From: Acidobacteriota bacterium
Lineage (GTDB): Bacteria; Acidobacteriota; Terriglobia; Terriglobales; Acidobacteriaceae
Direction: 5' to 3'
Assembly (NCBI GenBank): GCA_003224785.1
Contig: QHZV01000132.1
Location: 562 to 14,846, forward strand
Length of the DNA stretch: 14,285 nt
Both the position numbers and the translations under genes were made by a program. Positions within the stretch are counted from its first letter, which is position 1. The number at the start of each line of letters is the position of its first letter. Shown here in pieces: positions 7,860 to 14,285 of the stretch. The notes below the pieces were generated by a model. That model was not told the origin of the DNA, did not search any database, and saw nothing but the letters and a program-made list of their open reading frames with translations.

Positions 7860-8837
7860 ATGACCGTAAAGACAAGACTAGGACGAGAGCTCTCTCTATC
7901 CGAAAAGTTCTCACGACTGTGTAGCCGACTGCGAGAACCGGAATGGCGCAGATACGGTGGAACGATACTGGCTGGCAAGGTCCTCGGCGTCGGCGTAGTG
8001 CTGCTCGTAATGGCGGTAGTGACAGGCTTGTTCTTTACGCATGTTTATGCTCAGACCGGCACTCCCGAGGTCAAAGCAGCAGACATTGTGAACCCAGTGA
8101 ACACGATGTGGACGCTGGTTGCGGCGTTCCTCGTTTTCGGGATGCAGGTCGGATTCACCATGCTTGAGGCCGGCTTTTGTCGGTCTCGTGAAACGGTGAA
8201 CGTCCTTGTAGAGTGCGTTGTAGATACGTGCCTTTGCGGAATTCTGTTTTATGCCATTGGCTTCGCATTCATGTTCAGCCATGGGAACGGTTTCATCGGC
8301 TATCACTGGTTCTTCTTGCAGGGTGCGCCGGCAACATATGAAACTACGGGTGTAGCGTTCCTCGCGGTGTGGATATTCCAGTTCGCTTTTGCCGATACCT
8401 GCTCCACTATCACATCCGGAGCTATGATCGGACGCACCGGTTTTGTCGGCGACCTTCTCTATAGCTTCTGCGTTACCGGTTTTATCTATCCGATCATCGG
8501 ACATTGGGCCTGGGGACCGGATGGATGGCTGGCTCTGATGGGCAGCGACGGCCACTTCTTCCCATCCTTGGGCATGGGCTTCCATGACTTCGCGGGTTCG
8601 ACGGTTGTGCACACCATCGGCGGATTCATTGCACTGGCTGGCGCAATTGTTTTGGGACCTCGCCTCGGCCGTAAGTTCAAGCGCGATGGCGGCGGACCAA
8701 TGTTGCCGCACGATCTGACGATTGCCGTCAGCGGCGGACTGATTCTTTGGTTCGGCTGGTATGGATTCAAGCGAACACGACTTTGGCTGCCTGCGCTGCC
8801 GGTCTTACTTCGATCCTTTATGGCTATTGGAAGATGA
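7860..8837 (+). CDS. amt: Ammonium transporter Amt, N-terminal part (frameshifted near 8769)
   Basis: Inner-membrane channel that conducts ammonia after recruiting ammonium. A basic cytoplasmic leader of about 35 residues precedes a helix (about 40-60) ending in VYAQTGTPE, which looks like a cleavable signal segment as in AmtB precursors. The core follows: NPVNTMWTLVAAFLVFGMQVGFTMLEAGFCR (79-109), VWIFQFAFADT (170-180) with the gate Phe, W216 in GHWAWG, and HDFAGSTVVH with the conserved Asp and first pore His (H251). The match runs to WFGWYGF (residue 303, base 8768). Here the family continues with a conserved Asn-Pro-Gly-Ser stretch, but the frame instead reads unrelated residues to a stop at 8837. 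The transporter resumes in another frame at 8771. About 18 residues seem to be missing. Good ribosome binding site; likely partner of the PII gene downstream. Confidence 0.88.
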   Translation: MTVKTRLGRELSLSEKFSRLCSRLREPEWRRYGGTILAGKVLGVGVVLLVMAVVTGLFFTHVYAQTGTPEVKAADIVNPVNTMWTLVAAFLVFGMQVGFTMLEAGFCRSRETVNVLVECVVDTCLCGILFYAIGFAFMFSHGNGFIGYHWFFLQGAPATYETTGVAFLAVWIFQFAFADTCSTITSGAMIGRTGFVGDLLYSFCVTGFIYPIIGHWAWGPDGWLALMGSDGHFFPSLGMGFHDFAGSTVVHTIGGFIALAGAIVLGPRLGRKFKRDGGGPMLPHDLTIAVSGGLILWFGWYGFKRTRLWLPALPVLLRSFMAIGR

Positions 8838-9430
8838 AGACCTGGGACGCCAGCTACACCACGAATGGTTTTCTCGCAGGCTTGGTTGCGATCACCTGTC
8901 CTTGTTATTGGGTTAGCCCAACCGGCGCAGTGTTGCTTGGCGGAATTGCCGGAGTGATAGTCATTGCTGCTGTGGATGCGCTTGAATATCTTAGAATCGA
9001 CGACCCCATCGGTGCCGTGCCGGTTCACGGTGTTTGCGGAATATGGGGAACCGTGTCACTGGGCCTATTCGCCTGCGGACAATACGGAGCCACCGGTCCT
9101 CTGGGCCCTGACAACTCAGCTCCATTAAAAGGCCTGTTCTACGGCGGCGGGATGCAAGTACTGAAAGCTCAACTTATCGGCAGCGCGTGCATCACTCTTG
9201 CAACATTCTCGGTTGCAATGGTCGTCATGTGGGTGGTCAATGCAATGGGAATGCTTCGGTTGCCGGCAGAGATGGAAGCTTACGGCATGGATCTGCACGA
9301 GCATGGAATTTCCGCTTATCCGGAATACGTCATCTCGGCATTAGGAGCGCCTGCCGGAATGTCACAGGAGTTACCAGCGGCTCAAGTGAAGGCAGGCACC
9401 GTGGGTTCGTTATCACGGGCAGCAAGCTAA
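8771..9430 (+). pseudogene. amt: C-terminal fragment of the ammonium transporter in a shifted frame
   Basis: From ANTTLAACAAGL onward this frame encodes the rest of Amt: further helices, then DPIGAVPVHGVCGIWGTVSLGLFA with the second pore His, a final helix (FSVAMVVMWVVNAMGML) and the cytoplasmic tail with the GMDLHEHGISAYPEY motif that contacts PII. It joins the first part at 8769-8770. The frame relation needs a loss of 1 modulo 3, and filling the gap with about 18 residues of a typical family member gives 52 nt, which satisfies it. An ATG at 8834 overlaps the stop of the first part (ATGA), so a separate translation product is formally possible, but it would be half a channel. Amt halves are not known to work separately. 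Confidence 0.82.
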
Positions 9431-9454
9431 GAAACAATCTGGTTGCATCGCGAT

Positions 9455-9482
9455 CCGGGGGCAGAAGGTTTTCTGCCTCCGG
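9455..9482. terminator. Hairpin between amt and the PII gene
   Basis: Arms CCGGGGGCAGAA and TTCTGCCTCCGG pair over 12 positions with a single G-U wobble and a GGTT loop. There is no T-run after it, so it may be an attenuator or an mRNA-stabilising processing structure rather than a classic terminator. It could lower PII expression relative to amt or protect the amt mRNA end. Confidence 0.5.
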
Positions 9483-9517
9483 CAACTTGCCCGGAACGAC
9501 AACTATAAGGAGCAGAG

Positions 9518-9856
9518 ATGATAAAGATCGAAGCGATAATTCAGCCCAATAGATTCGACGCCGTGAAGCAAGGATTGATGGACATCGGCGTTGAGGGCAT
9601 GACCGTTTCAGAAGTACGTGGGCACGGCAGGCAGAAAGGCCACAAGGAAAGTTACCGCGGCGGTGAGTACAGCGTGGACTTACTGCCTAAAGTCAAAATC
9701 GAGCTCGTGTTAGACGACAAGCTTGTGGATCCTGCGGTTGACATGATCTTGAAGACAGCGTCAACCGGAAAAATCGGAGATGGCAAAATTTTTCTCTACA
9801 AGGTCGAAGAAGCAATTCGCATCCGTAACCAAGAGCGTGGTGCTGCGGCAGTCTAA
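9518..9856 (+). CDS. glnB: PII nitrogen regulatory protein (GlnB/GlnK)
   Basis: A complete 112-residue PII protein, the usual length. It is a cytoplasmic trimer that senses ATP/ADP and 2-oxoglutarate and, when next to amt, plugs the transporter under ammonium-rich conditions. Visible family features are the start MIKIEAIIQP, the GRQKGH motif leading into the T-loop, Y51 within YRGGEYSVDLLPK (the residue uridylylated in proteobacteria), and the B-loop TGKIGDGKIF. AAGGAG at 9507-9512 stands five bases before the ATG. The gene is 87 nt after amt with a hairpin between, so it is probably co-transcribed at a different level. Linkage to amt suggests the GlnK role; the sequence alone does not separate GlnB from GlnK. 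Unlike amt it is undamaged. Confidence 0.95.
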   Translation: MIKIEAIIQPNRFDAVKQGLMDIGVEGMTVSEVRGHGRQKGHKESYRGGEYSVDLLPKVKIELVLDDKLVDPAVDMILKTASTGKIGDGKIFLYKVEEAIRIRNQERGAAAV

Positions 9857-9893
9857 AAACGAATTGTCTGCACTAGTTGGCGATGACCATTAG

Positions 9894-9921
9894 CGGGACG
9901 CAGACAACATTCTGCGTCCCG
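9894..9921. terminator. Perfect 11-bp hairpin after the PII gene
   Basis: CGGGACGCAGA and TCTGCGTCCCG form a perfect 11-bp stem around a CAACAT loop, 37 nt after the PII stop. A short T-containing stretch (AAGTTTTC) begins only about 13 nt later, so it is not a textbook terminator, but its position fits the 3' end of the amt-PII transcript. Confidence 0.55.
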
Positions 9922-10289
9922 ACCTCAAGTCAAAAGTTTTCACGCCGCTTATCAGCTATAAGCCTTTTTCTCGCGACAGAGAAGCCAGGCGGTGGCGCCC
10001 GCGGAAATTCAATAGCAGATGTCGCCCGCCCTTCAGCTCCCATTGCTGCTAGCGACCCTTTTGCCGGCGGGCGGTTCGAGGGCGAACCAGCCTTCAGCAC
10101 TTCCAACCACCCGACAAATCCCAATCCGAATGGCACTACCGCGCCATTCAGGTGAAAAACGGAAAACTGCAAAAGCCGCACGGATATTGAGCACATAGAG
10201 AATGGCCATCAACGGCAGTATCCGTATCCGACTAAAAGAGGACCTGGCTGACTGCTGAGTCACGGTAAACTATTCCGCAGGAGCTCGCG
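9922..10289. other. Intergenic region ahead of the rhamnose genes
   Basis: About 370 nt without a gene I can support. Open frames of 92 codons (plus, from 9877) and 88 codons (minus, 9930-10196) are Pro/Ala/Gly/Ser-rich, overlap each other, have no ribosome binding site and resemble no family. A minor inverted repeat (GGTTCG/CGAACC) lies near 10072. The promoter of rfbB should lie here, but I see no strong -35/-10 pair. Confidence 0.45.
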
Positions 10290-11366
10290 TTGGAAAAACA
10301 GGCCGATTCAATTCTCGTGACAGGCGGGGCCGGGTTCATCGGCTCGAACTTTATCCTGCACTGGCTGGCGAATGAGACTTCGAGTGTTGTGAATCTCGAC
10401 AAGCTGACTTACGCGGGCAATCCTGCGAACCTCTTGGCTGTGTCGTCGGACCGCCGTTACAAGTTTCTGCAAGGCGATATCTGTGATCGTGAGCTACTTG
10501 CAGAATTGTTGATCACGCACCGGCCACGCGCGATTGTTCACTTCGCCGCTGAAAGCCATGTGGACCGCTCGATTCATGGGCCAGACGATTTTGTCCGCAC
10601 CAACGTGAACGGGACTTTTAGCTTGCTGGAAGAAGCCCGCGCTTATTGGTCTGGGCTTGGCGGCGCGGCTCGAGATGCGTTTCGCTTTCTGCATGTTTCA
10701 ACGGACGAAGTGTATGGTTCGCTTGGGCGCGATGACCCGGCGTTCTCCGAGAGCACCGCGTATTCGCCGAACAGCCCCTACTCCGCATCCAAAGCGGCTT
10801 CAGATCATCTGGTGCGGGCGTATTTTCATACTTACGGGTTGCCCGTGCTCACCACAAATTGCTCGAACAATTATGGGCCGTTCCAGTTTCCAGAGAAATT
10901 GATTCCGCTGGTAATTCTTCATGCGATCAGTGGCAAGCCGATACCGGTATATGGCGACGGGCAAAACGTGCGCGACTGGCTGTTTGTCACCGACCATTGC
11001 GAGGCGATCCGCAACGCGCTTGCACGGGGAAAACCCGGCGAGACTTACAACATTGGCGGGGAAAACGAATTGAAGAACCTGGATGTGGTGAATACGATCT
11101 GCTCCACCCTCGACGAATTGCGTCCGAATGATGCGGTGGTGCCGCATGCGAAGCTGATCACATTTGTGACCGACCGCCCGGGGCACGACCGCCGATACGC
11201 GATGAATGCAGCAAAGATCAAATCAGAATTAGGCTGGAAGCCGCGGGATACGTTTGAAACCGGAATTCGGAAAACGATTCTCTGGTATCTCGAAAACGAG
11301 GCCTGGATCAAAGCCGTGACAAGCGGCACCTATCGCCAATGGATGGCGACGCAGTATTCTCTGTAA
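10290..11366 (+). CDS. rfbB: dTDP-glucose 4,6-dehydratase
   Basis: Second step of dTDP-L-rhamnose synthesis: converts dTDP-glucose to the 4-keto-6-deoxy sugar using bound NAD in the cytoplasm. This extended short-chain dehydrogenase of 358 residues is the normal length. Motifs in order: NAD-binding TGGAGFIG (11-18), DKLTYAGN (37-44), the catalytic STDEVYG (137-143, with T138, D139, E140), Y164-x3-K168 in [23 protein letters not shown] (190-207) and [10 protein letters not shown] near 308. I take the TTG at 10290 as start because AGGAG at 10279-10283 is six bases upstream and the N-terminus has the right length. The gene is undamaged. It is followed within 10-15 nt by rfbA, so the genes form an operon for rhamnose used in surface polysaccharide. 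Confidence 0.95.
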   Translation: MEKQADSILVTGGAGFIGSNFILHWLANETSSVVNLDKLTYAGNPANLLAVSSDRRYKFLQGDICDRELLAELLITHRPRAIVHFAAESHVDRSIHGPDDFVRTNVNGTFSLLEEARAYWSGLGGAARDAFRFLHVSTDEVYGSLGRDDPAFSESTAYSPNSPYSASKAASDHLVRAYFHTYGLPVLTTNCSNNYGPFQFPEKLIPLVILHAISGKPIPVYGDGQNVRDWLFVTDHCEAIRNALARGKPGETYNIGGENELKNLDVVNTICSTLDELRPNDAVVPHAKLITFVTDRPGHDRRYAMNAAKIKSELGWKPRDTFETGIRKTILWYLENEAWIKAVTSGTYRQWMATQYSL

Positions 11367-11374
11367 CACTTTCC

Positions 11375-11899
11375 ATGCACATGTCCAATCGTCCGCCGAA
11401 CGGAGCATCCGACTACAAAGGCATTATTCTCGCCGGCGGATCCGGAACACGGCTCTATCCCGTGACGCACGCCATCGGCAAGAGCCTGCTGCCAATCTAC
11501 GATAAGCCCATGGTCTATTACCCGCTTTCCACGCTGATGCTGGCGGGAATTCGAGAAATTCTGCTGATTTCTACACCGGAGGATTTACCGAAGTTTCAGC
11601 GGCTTCTCGGCGATGGATCAAGTGTTGGATTAAGGATTGAATATGCGGCACAAGCCAAGCCCGAAGGAATTGCGCAAGCCTTCCTGATTGCGGAGAAATT
11701 CATCAACGGAAGTTGCTGCGCATTGGTTCTCGGAGACAATATTTTCTACGGACACGATCTGGTTAAGAGTGTGCAATCAGCCGCTGCGCGAAATAAGGGT
11801 GCGCGCATCTTTGCTTATCCAGTGAACGACCCAGAGCGTTATGGCGTAGTGGAATTCGATTCCGAGGGACGGGCTCTCAGCCTGGAGGAGAGGCGCTGA
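11375..11899 (+). CDS. rfbA: Glucose-1-phosphate thymidylyltransferase, N-terminal part (frameshifted near 11891)
   Basis: First step of dTDP-L-rhamnose synthesis: joins dTTP and glucose-1-phosphate. The frame opens at 11339 inside rfbB, but ATG 11375 or 11381 gives a more sensible start; no strong ribosome binding site is present. The piece holds the nucleotide-binding start [16 protein letters not shown], the signature [36 protein letters not shown] and [11 protein letters not shown] with the metal-binding Asp. It matches E. coli RfbA through [22 protein letters not shown] (to base 11890), then stops after two more codons. The next block, KP...VTGLYFYD..., is absent. [15 protein letters not shown] follows in another frame. 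Against the E. coli protein 27 residues are replaced by 5 nt, a net loss of 76 nt, which agrees with the frame change. The missing block helps form the active site. Confidence 0.88.
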   Translation: MHMSNRPPNGASDYKGIILAGGSGTRLYPVTHAIGKSLLPIYDKPMVYYPLSTLMLAGIREILLISTPEDLPKFQRLLGDGSSVGLRIEYAAQAKPEGIAQAFLIAEKFINGSCCALVLGDNIFYGHDLVKSVQSAAARNKGARIFAYPVNDPERYGVVEFDSEGRALSLEERR

Positions 11900-11911
11900 A
11901 GCCTTCAGCGC
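11893..11911. repeat. 19-nt perfect inverted repeat at the rfbA break
   Basis: GCGCTGAAGCCTTCAGCGC has 9-bp arms around one central C. The inner 13 bases belong to the conserved Leu-Lys-Pro-Ser codons; the outer GCG on the left comes from the joint itself. The repeat thus lies exactly where about 76 nt appear to be missing. Confidence 0.6.
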
Positions 11912-12213
11912 GCGGCGAATTGGAAATTACGGACGTGAACCGCGAGTATCTACGACAAGGAATGCTTGACGTGGAAGTCATGGGCCGGGGCATGGCCTGG
12001 CTCGATACTGGGACGCATGAAGCCATGCTGGAAGCGTCGTTATTCATCCAGACAATCGAAACCCGGCAAGGCCTGATGGTGGCATGCCCGGAAGAGATTG
12101 CTTATCGCAATGGCTACATTACGGCGCAGCAAGTTGAGAGTGCCGCTGCGGCCATGAAGAACAACGGTTACGGCTCTTACCTTCTGCAAATGCTCAAAGA
12201 GCGCGTATTCTGA
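11897..12213 (+). pseudogene. rfbA: C-terminal fragment of the thymidylyltransferase
   Basis: This frame continues rfbA with [50 protein letters not shown] and [12 protein letters not shown], ending [18 protein letters not shown], the standard C-terminus of long RmlA enzymes. The first possible start is a TTG at 11920, inside the conserved motif, so this is not an independent gene. It ends 9 nt before the rfbC start. Codon use and conservation look normal, with no sign of drift, which argues that the break is recent or technical. Confidence 0.82.
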
Positions 12214-12222
12214 CCACGGCCC

Positions 12223-12465
12223 ATGAACGTTCTCGAAACTCCTCTTTCTGGCGCGCTGATACTTGAACCGAAGATCTTTGACGATCAACGCGGTTTTTTC
12301 CTGGAGAGCTATAACGAAAAAGTGTTTGCCGACCTAGGCATTCGCGACCGGTTCGTTCAAGATAACCACTCCTATTCAACCCGCGGCGTCCTGCGAGGTT
12401 TGCATTATCAAGTTCAGAAGCCGTGCGACGGAGTTCGCCTAGCTTCGGCCGCTGGCACGGTTTGA
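12223..12465 (+). CDS. rfbC: dTDP-4-dehydrorhamnose 3,5-epimerase, N-terminal part (frameshifted near 12424)
   Basis: Third step of dTDP-L-rhamnose synthesis, a cytoplasmic cupin-fold epimerase. The start MNVLETPLSGALILEPKIFDDQRGFFLESYNEKVF and VQDNHSYSTRGVLRGLHYQ (catalytic His in GLHYQ) are typical. The match goes to QVQKP (base 12423). The family then has a QGKLVRV...GEVFDVAVDLR block that is missing; the frame instead reads unrelated residues to a stop at 12465. The protein resumes in another frame with RRSSPSFGRW. Nineteen residues replaced by 2 nt gives a net loss of 55 nt, consistent with the observed frame change. The missing block carries core cupin strands, so the product as written would be inactive. 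The ATG is 9 nt after rfbA. Confidence 0.87.
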   Translation: MNVLETPLSGALILEPKIFDDQRGFFLESYNEKVFADLGIRDRFVQDNHSYSTRGVLRGLHYQVQKPCDGVRLASAAGTV

Positions 12466-12710
12466 GGCTCTCCGGCGAGAACCGGCGAATGGCGTGGATT
12501 CCCGCAGGATTTGCTCATGGATTCCAGGTGCTCTCCGATGGAGCTCATGTTCTTTATAAGAGTACCGAGTTTTACGCGCCGGAATTGGAGAGGACGATTT
12601 TGTGGAATGATCCGGAAATAGCGATCAAGTGGGAAAGCGCACTCGAACCTGTGTTATCCGAGAAAGACAAGAAGGGAACAAAGTTTCGCGATGCGGAGCT
12701 TTTCGAGTGA
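12423..12710 (+). pseudogene. rfbC: C-terminal fragment of the 3,5-epimerase
   Basis: This frame encodes RRSSPSFGRWHGLRLSGENRRMAWIPAGFAHGFQVLSDGAHVLYKSTEFYAPELERTILWNDPEIAIKW, the usual second half of RmlC. A GTG at 12423 could formally start it, but it lies inside the joint and there is no ribosome binding site. The stop at 12710 is 6 nt from the end of the convergent gene on the other strand. No rfbD (the final reductase) follows, so it must be elsewhere in the genome if the pathway is complete. Confidence 0.82.
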
Positions 12711-12716
12711 GGCTGA

Positions 12717-13430
12717 CTAAATTGAACCGTGAGCTGCAGCCGCGACTCTTTCTACAGGCTGTACTTTCAGCCATTGCAGAAGCTGCTTGCGAGCGTAGTT
12801 GGGCATATCGAGAAAGCGGACGCCAGCTGCACCTTCATCGTCCCGCCAAACCAGTTCGGCTGTAGCGTGAATCAGTTCAGTGGTTCCCGGCAAGGTAAAC
12901 TCCAAGTTCAGTGTCCCTGAAATCGGGAGATCTCCCGCTTCAGAGTGAATCGCTGCGCCGGAATCGCTCAGGTCCGCCAACAGCATTTGTTTGTAAGCGC
13001 CGCGTGCCTGACGCGGACTGACCCTCGCCGGAATCATGGTGCGTACTCTTCGGCTGCTGCGGCGACGATCACGACCCATCAAATTGCGGACCGCGCGAAG
13101 TCCCTGGCGAACCCGCTCAGCGGAAAGAGGCTTGTAAATAATTACCTGCGTTCCGGTCTTGAAGATCGTATGGATGGTGGCAGTCGGCTCTACAAGCGCG
13201 ATCCGGACAGATTTGCTGCTGCCGGGTAGCTCGATTAGCTTTTGCAGAACCAGGTGCGATTCTTCGAGCTGATCATCCACTACAATGGCGTCGAAGCGGT
13301 GTTTGGTGGCGTGCGCAAGAGCGATATCTGCCTCGGAAAAATGTTGAAGCTGGACATCCAGGTCCTTGAATCCGCGCGTGACCACGCGAACGGTAACTTC
13401 GTCACGGCTGAGGAGAAGACTGCGCAGCAT
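12717..13430 (-). CDS. Receiver-like plus PilZ domain regulator
   Basis: A 237-residue cytoplasmic protein with an N-terminal receiver-like domain (1-110) and a C-terminal PilZ domain (about 122-222). The receiver part has D52/D53 at the phospho-site strand (AIVVDD) and K100 (IIYKPLSAERV), but the usual N-terminal acidic pair is replaced by LLLSRDE, so phosphorylation is doubtful. The PilZ part has the c-di-GMP-binding signature: an Arg-rich start (RDRRRSSRRVR, 120-130) and DLSDSG (153-158), then the usual GVRFLDM strand. It probably senses c-di-GMP and passes this to an unknown partner, perhaps for surface polysaccharide or motility. I chose ATG 13430 because the receiver fold begins there; the frame is open to a TTG at 13532 but that extension looks non-coding. 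Neither start has a clear ribosome binding site. It converges with rfbC, 6 nt apart. Confidence 0.8.
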   Translation of the reverse strand: MLRSLLLSRDEVTVRVVTRGFKDLDVQLQHFSEADIALAHATKHRFDAIVVDDQLEESHLVLQKLIELPGSSKSVRIALVEPTATIHTIFKTGTQVIIYKPLSAERVRQGLRAVRNLMGRDRRRSSRRVRTMIPARVSPRQARGAYKQMLLADLSDSGAAIHSEAGDLPISGTLNLEFTLPGTTELIHATAELVWRDDEGAAGVRFLDMPNYARKQLLQWLKVQPVERVAAAAHGSI

Positions 13431-13642
13431 ACTGAAAATGATGGTAGGAGCCGGACGTGCGCTGCGGCAAGTTACTGAAGTGACCTTGGTGCGGGGATTT
13501 CCTTCCAGAACTGTTCCACAATTTCTGCCCAAGGGGTCATGCTTCGTTCACGATCGCGCCGGCGCACGTCAGAAACAACTCCGCTGCTGAAAGGCGATCT
13601 ACTTCCCGGCTGACGCCGAATTCATCCCATACTAAACGCCGA

Positions 13643-14284
13643 TCAGAGCTTGGCCCACTCACCTGAGGCAGCAGAGGATTCGACTGCTGCAAGGATCTGT
13701 TGCGTATCCTGCGCATCCTGAAAGTTCGGATGAAATACTTCCTTCCGCGCCAGAGCTGTAAGAAAATCGCCTAACGTGGCGATGAAGGTGTGCTCGTAGC
13801 CGATCAGATGCCCGGGCTTCCAGAAGTTTGAGGAATAGGGATGATCCGGACCGGTGACCAGCACGTTGCGCGCGGCTTGCAACGCAGCGGGGTCGGTGGC
13901 ATCGAAAAACTGTAGGCGATTCATGTCTTCCAGGTCGAATGCGAGACTGCCTTTTGAGCCGTAAATTTCGAATCCATTTCCATTCCTCCGTCCAACGCCG
14001 AAGCGGCTCGCCTCAAAACTGCCTACGCTGCTATTGGAGAAATGGGCCATCACGAGGACTGCATCGTCCACATCGCGACCGGGAGCGAATGTCTTCGTCA
14101 TTGCGGATAGGTCGCGGATCTCACCGTTCAGGTATCGAGCGGTATCGAGCAAATGCGAAAGCAGGTCTCCGATTGCGCCTGAGCCAGCTTCGGAACGGTG
14201 ATAGCGCCAGGTTTGTCCTTTGGCGGGATCGGCGCCTGATTGATTGAAGTAATAGCCGCGATAGTGGAAGATCTGGCGGAGCCG
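13643..14284 (-). CDS. Gfo/Idh/MocA family oxidoreductase, C-terminal part (cut by window edge)
   Basis: The frame is open from the right edge to the stop at 13643, giving 213 residues that match the C-terminal substrate-binding domain of NAD(P)-dependent Gfo/Idh/MocA dehydrogenases. Recognisable stretches are FHYRGYYFNQ, GSGAIGDLLSHLLDTARYLNGEI (the conserved G-D-x3-H helix with the catalytic-type His), FEASRFGVGRRNGNGFEIYGSKGSLAFDLEDMNRLQFF, and a C-terminal helix (DAQDTQQILAAVESSAASGEW). The Rossmann domain lies beyond the window. These enzymes act on sugars, inositols or related polyols; the substrate cannot be told from this part. A short connection at TFAPGRDVDDAV, where relatives I remember have a longer loop, could be natural or an in-frame loss. 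It is separated from the PilZ gene start by about 210 nt of unassigned sequence. Confidence 0.85.
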   Translation of the reverse strand, partial: RLRQIFHYRGYYFNQSGADPAKGQTWRYHRSEAGSGAIGDLLSHLLDTARYLNGEIRDLSAMTKTFAPGRDVDDAVLVMAHFSNSSVGSFEASRFGVGRRNGNGFEIYGSKGSLAFDLEDMNRLQFFDATDPAALQAARNVLVTGPDHPYSSNFWKPGHLIGYEHTFIATLGDFLTALARKEVFHPNFQDAQDTQQILAAVESSAASGEWAKL

Positions 14285-14285
14285 G

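Noticed and set aside
7911..8711. Long open frame on the minus strand (266 codons) opposite amt
   Set aside because: It exactly mirrors a highly conserved transporter; its product has no membrane segments or motifs and is charged and compositionally odd, as expected of a shadow frame.
8834..9430. Second Amt piece as an independent gene starting at ATG 8834
   Set aside because: The conserved sequence begins upstream of that ATG, and half an Amt channel is not a known functional unit; the ATGA overlap is more likely chance.
9877..10155. 92-codon plus-strand frame after the PII gene
   Set aside because: It runs through the terminator-like hairpin, is Pro/Ala/Ser/Gly-rich, has no ribosome binding site and no recognisable motif.
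1..14285. Mobile elements, prophage, CRISPR, tRNA or rRNA
   Set aside because: No transposase motifs, terminal repeats, regular repeat-spacer structure, cloverleaf or rRNA-like sequence was recognised on either strand.

Overview
The window reads as a moderately GC-rich (about 55-58%) piece of an Acidobacteriota chromosome, most like the Terriglobia/Koribacter group. The main clue is the first gene, a permease with two FtsX-type halves of the kind known as acidobacterial duplicated orphan permeases. It sits directly ahead of a TolC-like protein with the Gly/Ala-rich insert often seen in that phylum. This assignment is by family recognition only; no search was run.

Layout. (1) Positions 1-6821, plus strand: a tightly packed operon of ABC permease plus ATPase, TolC-like outer-membrane channel, NtrC-type sigma-54 response regulator and NtrY-like sensor kinase, with overlaps of 4 and 11 nt. 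It looks like an efflux/export system carrying its own two-component switch. (2) 6822-7436: a 615-nt gap with a TTCATAA palindrome, a third copy of the half-site and a plausible promoter. (3) 7437-9856: a small two-helix membrane protein of unknown function, an ammonium transporter (Amt) and its PII partner (GlnB/GlnK), each with a good ribosome binding site, and strong hairpins after amt and after the PII gene. (4) 10290-12710: dTDP-L-rhamnose genes rfbB, rfbA and rfbC, without rfbD. (5) Minus strand: a receiver-like plus PilZ regulator that converges on rfbC, then the C-terminal part of a Gfo/Idh/MocA oxidoreductase cut by the right edge.

The most striking property is not a single gene. Five otherwise clean, highly conserved genes (tolC, the kinase, amt, rfbA, rfbC) are each broken once by what looks like a short deletion, roughly 40-80 nt, that shifts the frame. 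In every case the protein reads perfectly up to the break, a conserved block is absent, and the protein resumes perfectly in another frame. The in-frame joint between permease and ATPase, a shortened spot early in tolC and perhaps one in the oxidoreductase may be in-frame members of the same set. Repeated small losses in unrelated operons, with no other decay, look more like an assembly artefact (for example scaffold gaps removed from a draft or metagenome contig) than ordinary pseudogenes. Real deletions cannot be excluded from the sequence alone. I therefore give the broken genes as N- and C-terminal pieces.

No CRISPR array, tRNA, rRNA, transposase or phage gene was seen, and no clearly new defence or mobile system.
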